From contig JBITNC010000001.1 of NCBI GenBank assembly GCA_050084985.1, forward strand, positions 32,860,001 through 32,924,000: DNA of 64,000 nt, given 5' to 3'. Position 1 is the stretch's first letter, and each line of letters starts with the position of its first letter. The notes beneath the pieces were generated by a model. It was not told where the DNA came from and did not search any database. It saw only the letters and a list, made by a program, of their open reading frames with translations. Positions 59,644 through 64,000 of this stretch are shown piece after piece. This DNA is from Nageia nagi. Its lineage: Eukaryota; Pinophyta. The position numbers and the translations under genes are program-made.

Positions 59644-60841
59644 CTACCAAATGATACCTCTAGAGGGCCTAGAGCTCCCACCGGGGCTAACTTCGTAAGC
59701 ATCTTCAAGAAAGATCATATTAATTTGTTGTTCTTCTCCTGTATCTTTGCCCTTTGCTGGACATACATAGAATCCATCTTCTATGAGCTTCTGTATTCTA
59801 TCCCTAAGATTTCCACATCCATTAGTAGCATGGCCTTTAGTCTGATGATATTCACAATATCTATCTTCCTTATACCAATGGGGTTTTTCTGCTGTTGGAT
59901 CTTCCTCACGCTTCAGTAAAGGTTGTAATAACCCTTTTTCCACAAGGTCTTTTAGGATATGTCTTGGAGGTATGGGAAATATCACATATCTCTTTTCCTT
60001 CATCTCACTTGTCTTCTTAGCCACATGGACAGCTTTCTCTTTCTTTGGCAATTATGGTTTCTTATCCTTTGCTTTTGTCTTATCACTATTACCATACTTT
60101 ACAAGCCCTAGCTTCACAAGGACTTTTTCTTTCTCTAACAGCTTATACGTCATATAGGAAAATGTAAGATGTGTATAATCGATAACATATGATTGTAAGG
60201 GCAATATAACCACTTCTTTGAACATGTTATTTACCTCTTTTTCCATTAATCTAGTCTTCACTTGCTGTCATGTCTTTTTAAACCTTACAACGAATTTGTC
60301 TAGTTGCTCATCACTATCTTGTTTGATAGCACATAAATCTGATGTTATGCTTATATTGCTCCAGAAACAAATTACTGAACTCCTCAAATGATGTGATGGA
60401 CCCTTCAGGTAATGCATAAAACCATTCTCAGGCATCTCCTTCCAAGCTCTGGGGGAAGAATTTAGCTTGCAATCTTTGGTCTGTACCAATTTTGAGTTCA
60501 CACTCATCCTTGAATCCTTGTATATGTATTCTTGGGTCTCCTTCCCCATTGAACTTACTAAAATTTGGCTCCTTTTAGTCAGATGGTGGCATGTGTCTAC
60601 GAATCTCATCACATAAGGGACTACCAAATTTGAAAGAATCATTAGGTGGTGTTGATCTCCTTGCCAATCTGTCTATCTACCTCTGCATACCTTCCATAGT
60701 AGCCTAAAAATTACTATTGTCACCCTCAGCGCTATTTTGCATTCCTCCAGATCCCTCTGGATCATCATGTCTGATTTCTACCAATAATTCATCCAAATCC
60801 CTTTTTGAAAGATTATGCAAGAATAACTTAAGCTGCTCCAT
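59644..60841 (-). pseudogene. Tat-type gag of the LARD-like element
   Basis: Start codon at 60841 (MEQLKLFLHNLSKRDLDELL). The capsid domain reads PPNDSFKFGSPLCDEIRRHM, NFSKFNGEGDPRIHIQGF, FFPQSLEGDA, EWFYALPEGSITSFEEFSNL and FLEQYKHNI, with two TAA/TAG stops. A one-base indel near 60330 shifts the frame; from there one frame continues with two stops through KRYVIFPIPPRHILKDLVEK, KPHWYKEDRYCEYHQTKGHA and TNGCGNLRDRIQKLIEDGF to 59644. CEYHQTKGHATNGC is the zinc-finger-like motif of Tat/Ogre gag. The open frame of 124 codons starting at 60642 is mostly a shadow of the true frame. No protease follows: coding stops at the poly-T run. Confidence 0.85.
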
Positions 60842-60913
60842 ACTCAGAACACTTCACAAAATAGATGTTAGTCTTAACTAAAACCTTTAGGGTTTTAGTA
60901 TAATGATGTGTAG

Positions 60914-60931
60914 TTCATGTCGGGTTCACCA
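60914..60931 (-). promoter_or_regulatory. Primer-binding site of the LARD-like element
   Basis: Minus strand TGGTGAACCCGACATGAA, two bases after the LTR end (CA TT TGG). Its complement ends in CCA as a tRNA should. I do not assign the tRNA species. Confidence 0.75.
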
Positions 60932-60933
60932 AA

Positions 60934-61845
60934 TGTTTATAAATAAAATTGAGCATGCAAATAAATAAACAGGCAAATATCTACAAACTCAATGTTATCT
61001 GTATTTAAGCTATAGATAGCGATTTATTCTAGATAACAATAAACAACATAACCAATTCAGAAATGTAATTGTACCAACCAAGACTGTAATTTATGTACTT
61101 ACCTCATGGAACGTACCTGACAATGAAAGATGCAGATATTAGCGATGTACTGATGATGAGCTACCTTTCCAACAGCATCGTGACCTGCAAGGATGCCAAA
61201 AGAGGACGCGGGCAGTCCGTTTCAGTGGTATAAGAGCACTAACGGTGTTCTTCCGTTCACAAAGGAGCACCAATGGCCTTAGTTTGATAACTTTGACCTC
61301 TCGGTTAGGTCCAGATCTTCAGTATAGATATCTCAGATAGTAGTATAATATCAAAATTGATCGCAGATGTCAGGAGAGCTCGTGTAAGGAAGCACACAAA
61401 CCACAACCTTGTAGGCGGTACCAAGAGATACCTTAAGGGGTAACCACTTACAAGACCATATGTAGGATCATGTGTATCCTTGTTATCGTGGACTTACTAT
61501 TAGATCCCTTATTTATATAGATAATAGATAATACCGCCCATAAGTCAGCGTGCATCCACATAAATAAGGTTAATTCATAAGATTTAAGATAAACACATTA
61601 ATAAACAAGATAATTCATGCAATACTCAAGATAAACCATGCAATATCAAGATAACCATGCAATATTAGATAACCCATGCAATATTCAAGATAACCCATGC
61701 AATATTCAAGATAACCCATGCAATATTCATATTCAAGCCAAACATTGATATTATCACTTTAGTACATTCAAGGCATATATTTAGGCCAAGCATATTTCAT
61801 TAATTTATTGATTTAAAAACATAAATTCATTTTTATGTGTTAACA
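60934..61845 (-). repeat. 5' LTR of the LARD-like element
   Basis: 912 bp, near-identical to 51237-52153. Followed by the duplication ATTAA. Confidence 0.95.
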
Positions 61846-62023
61846 ATTAAGAAACCTACTTTTTTTTCTCAATCTTTGGGAGGAGATATGAATTCTTCCT
61901 ACCCTAAATGACTTTAAAAAAAATGCATAGGGATGCATTTGAATAAATAGAAACTGTTTAATATTTTCCTAGAATTCCATACTATTATGACCTACTTAAG
62001 ATAAAATTTATTATTTTGGCACT

Positions 62024-62042
62024 CTCCCTAGTAACAATGCTA
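62024..62042 (-). promoter_or_regulatory. Decayed tRNA-Asp primer-binding site of the Athila-like element
   Basis: Minus strand TAGCATTGTTACTAGGGAG, three bases after the LTR. The Athila-type site TGGCGCCGTTGCCGGGGAG matches at 12 of 19 bases; the seven differences are all C to T or G to A. Confidence 0.75.
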
Positions 62043-62045
62043 GAA

Positions 62046-63046
62046 TCATGGTGTATATTAGTTAGTGTCAATCTAGCAAGGTAACTTATGAGGTGTTACA
62101 CAATGTATATGCATAAAAAGGTTTACATTAATAATGCTTTCATACTTGTTCTTCTCCCAAATCTTGAGATAAAGATTCATAAAAAAAACTTAGGCATTAC
62201 ATGACTATTACTATGAAAGAAAGTATGCAAAACATGAAGCATTAAAAAAATAGGAAACTCACTTATAAGAAAACAAGAAATATGAATAGGAAATATTGCT
62301 AGGAAATAAGAACATAAAATAATATAGTGGTTCAATCCCACATGGAATAAGATCTACCACAATAAGAATGTACCAAATCTAAATTCAATACCTCTTAGGA
62401 TTATTCTTTCCTATTTAGCAAGCACCCTCCAATGGATAATCAAGAAGTATCCTAATGGTGTTACTTTACTAAAAAAAGATTAAAAAAATTAGATATTAAG
62501 GAATACTAATTATATTTTACTAAAAGCATAGGCATGTAACAAATATTCCCTATATATATATATAAAGTCTTTTACATAAAGCTAGTATCTACCATAACAA
62601 CTCCTATAGCTTTATGTATATATAGAAAGATCCTAATTTGACCATAACTAATCTGAGCTACTATGCAATGCTCAATATTATGTCAATTATAGAAAAACTA
62701 GACTAACTCCTACACTATTTATCTATTCCTTCCATTATAGGAAGGTGCTATCTTGTAACTCATAGATGCCTTGGGAAAAATGGTTCCTTGGAGAATCTTA
62801 ATATGCAACATGGTGAACTTCTATTTTCCTTAATCATATCTAGCATATCCACATCACAATCTTGATTTTCCACACAAAATGTATAGTAACTAGGGCATTA
62901 TACCTACAAGTTAGTCATAATAATATACATATAAACTCAACATACATATTCACTTAAATGGAGGTAAGGTGGTAATAAAGGATATATTTAAGTGATGTGG
63001 AGTGGCCACCAAGATGAACACAAGGGATCAATTTTAGGGCACATCA
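62046..63046 (-). repeat. 5' LTR of the Athila-like element
   Basis: 1001 bp, about 280 bp longer than its partner at 46657-47381 because of a segment at about 62265-62550 missing there. Ends in GGGCACATCA before the duplication ATGG. Confidence 0.82.
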
Positions 63047-63050
63047 ATGG

Positions 63051-64000
63051 GTATTATGGGAATGAATATGAAACCTCCCACAAGATAGCCTATGCATCCA
63101 ATAAGGTCAATAATGCATATATAATTATTCATTCCTAAGAATTATGCAATAAATTCACTCATGATATTAAAGTATTTACAACCCTCATCCACTATACCTA
63201 CATGAATTCATATACAAAGTAAAAAAAATCTTGCTCTAATTCCACCAAAATAATTATTGGTATTTTAATCTATGCATAGCACAAAATGTGCATCAATATA
63301 TAAATAATAAATCCAAACAAAATGATTGTATCAAATGATGAAAATAAGACAAAACTACAATTAAGTGTTTATCTACTCTCTTCATGCCAAAGTAACAATT
63401 TACTTGTAATCCCTTCTCTAACATTTATTATTTATTGATTATTTTCTATTTCCTTCAAGTATTTCTCCTTTCACCTTTGTGTTTCTTGCACCTCATTCTC
63501 TAGTTGTTCACTCAATATTTACACAAGATTCCTAAAAAATATGGTGTATCTCTTTATTGCATTTTGTGAATCAAATATTATGGTTTTAAATGTTACTTAA
63601 GATAGTTTGCATGTCCAAGTTCAACAATGTATGTACCCTTCTATTAACAATACTTTTCATAAAAAATGAATAGAACATGGTTTCCTATCTACTTGAAAGC
63701 ATGCACCATGTAATTGTGCAAGAATATTTAGATCTTGTATTACTTTGAATCACCAATAATATTCATAAGAATATTCTCCATGTTTAAAACATAATTACCA
63801 CTTCAAAATGAATATTTGAAATTAGAACATAAGATGTAGTATGTTTAATACATATATTACGATCATTACATTCTATGAAATTGTGTTGCATCATGCTAGA
63901 GTTTTTTATAAAATCCATTTTATTTATATCCTATGATCATTGTAGTCCATTAAACTATGCTTGCATTATGAATATTATCAAACTATTCCCAGTCCTTGTG
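63051..64000. repeat. Right flank: continuation of the 229-bp repeat and a second copy of the 45985 block
   Basis: 63051-63180 completes the unit interrupted at 46656 (GTATTATGGGAATGAA, AATAAGGTCAATAATGCATA). 63180-63880 is AT-rich with no gene seen. 63890-64000 resembles 45985-46095 (TTTATAAAATCCATTTTAT, then AAACTATGYTTGCATYATG). Confidence 0.65.

Larger units (their letters stand above)
51237..61845 (-). mobile_element. Young non-autonomous LTR element (LARD-like, Tat-type gag) with antisense PMD gene
   Basis: LTRs 51237-52153 and 60934-61845 (917 and 912 bp), TGTTTA to TTAACA, differ at roughly ten sites by eye. ATTAA flanks both sides (51232-51236, 61846-61850). On the minus strand the primer site follows the right LTR and a polypurine tract precedes the left LTR, fixing orientation. 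Only gag is encoded on that strand; no protease, RT or integrase is present. The rest is a plus-strand PMD gene (56824-59051) and long tandem arrays (52500-56380) beside the 3' LTR. It must rely on enzymes of another element. It interrupts the 5' leader of the Athila-like element. Confidence 0.9.
46657..63046 (-). mobile_element. Athila-like Ty3/gypsy element, decayed, with a nested LTR element
   Basis: LTRs 46657-47381 and 62046-63046 lie in direct orientation, with TGATG/CATCA-type ends. ATGG flanks both sides (46653-46656 and 63047-63050), and the interrupted 229-bp repeat rejoins across it. The minus strand codes gag, RT, RNase H remnant and integrase. The primer site at 62024-62042 is a decayed tRNA-Asp site. 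Minus the nested element (51237-61850) it is about 5.8 kb, shorter than the 10-12 kb usual for Athila, so large internal deletions are likely. The LTRs differ strongly, and the left one lacks about 280 bp present in the right. Confidence 0.82.

Noticed and set aside
59725-60157. Plus-strand hydrophobic open frames
   Set aside because: Complements of the gag coding strand.
60268-60642. Reading the whole 124-codon minus frame as gag
   Set aside because: Most of it is a shadow; the capsid motif lies in another frame that joins this one only near 60330.

Overview
The window is plant nuclear DNA, AT-rich and made almost entirely of transposable elements in different stages of decay. Plant signatures include Ty1/copia and Ty3/gypsy LTR elements primed by initiator tRNA-Met or tRNA-Asp, L1-type LINEs with DUF4283 and RNase H domains, a plant mobile domain (PMD) gene, and fragments of plant beta-hexosaminidase and MCTP genes. 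The species cannot be read from the sequence; a large, repeat-rich seed-plant genome fits. I found no intact host gene, tRNA, rRNA or CRISPR array.

Layout. (1) 1-16140: all coding relics lie on the minus strand. There is an unrecognised relic (25-1221), a full-structure LINE (about 1990-7770), an unresolved coding-like stretch (7771-10689) and a second LINE (about 10690-16140). (2) 17092-45123: a large minus-strand Ty3/gypsy element flanked by the 5-bp duplication ATTAT, with 1.8-kb LTRs. Its order is gag, protease, RNase H, RT-RNase H, integrase, then an extra ORF of unknown family. Two later insertions split it: a 9181-bp Sirevirus-like copia element (21533-30713, duplication CCATT) and a 5905-bp chromodomain Ty3 element (31267-37171, duplication CTATC). 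(3) 46657-63046: a decayed minus-strand Athila-like Ty3 element lying in a locally tandem-repeated region. (4) 51237-61845: inside the Athila-like element, a 10.6-kb non-autonomous LTR element (duplication ATTAA) whose LTRs look about 99% identical. It carries only gag on its own strand, a three-exon PMD gene on the opposite strand, and large tandem arrays next to its 3' LTR. (5) 53913-56013: inside one of those arrays, a 2.1-kb non-autonomous LTR element (duplication GGACT) with two 127-bp LTRs differing at one base. It holds fragments of two unrelated host genes, a GH20 beta-hexosaminidase and a C2 domain of an MCTP/FTIP protein.

The insertions form two nested stacks, and the five LTR-derived duplications fix their order. 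LTR divergence judged by eye agrees: inner elements are always younger. In several elements decay is dominated by C-to-T and G-to-A changes. The Athila-like primer site differs from the expected tRNA-Asp site at 7 of 19 bases, all such transitions. The PMD gene has 14 in-frame stops (11 TAG) without a frameshift. This looks like cytosine-methylation damage.

The items most worth following up are the gag-plus-antisense-PMD element, the gene-capturing mini-element, the extra 3' ORF of the 17-45 kb element, and a possible -1 frameshift site between gag and pol of the copia element. Boundaries given for decayed domains are approximate; LTR, duplication, primer-site and PMD exon boundaries were read base by base.
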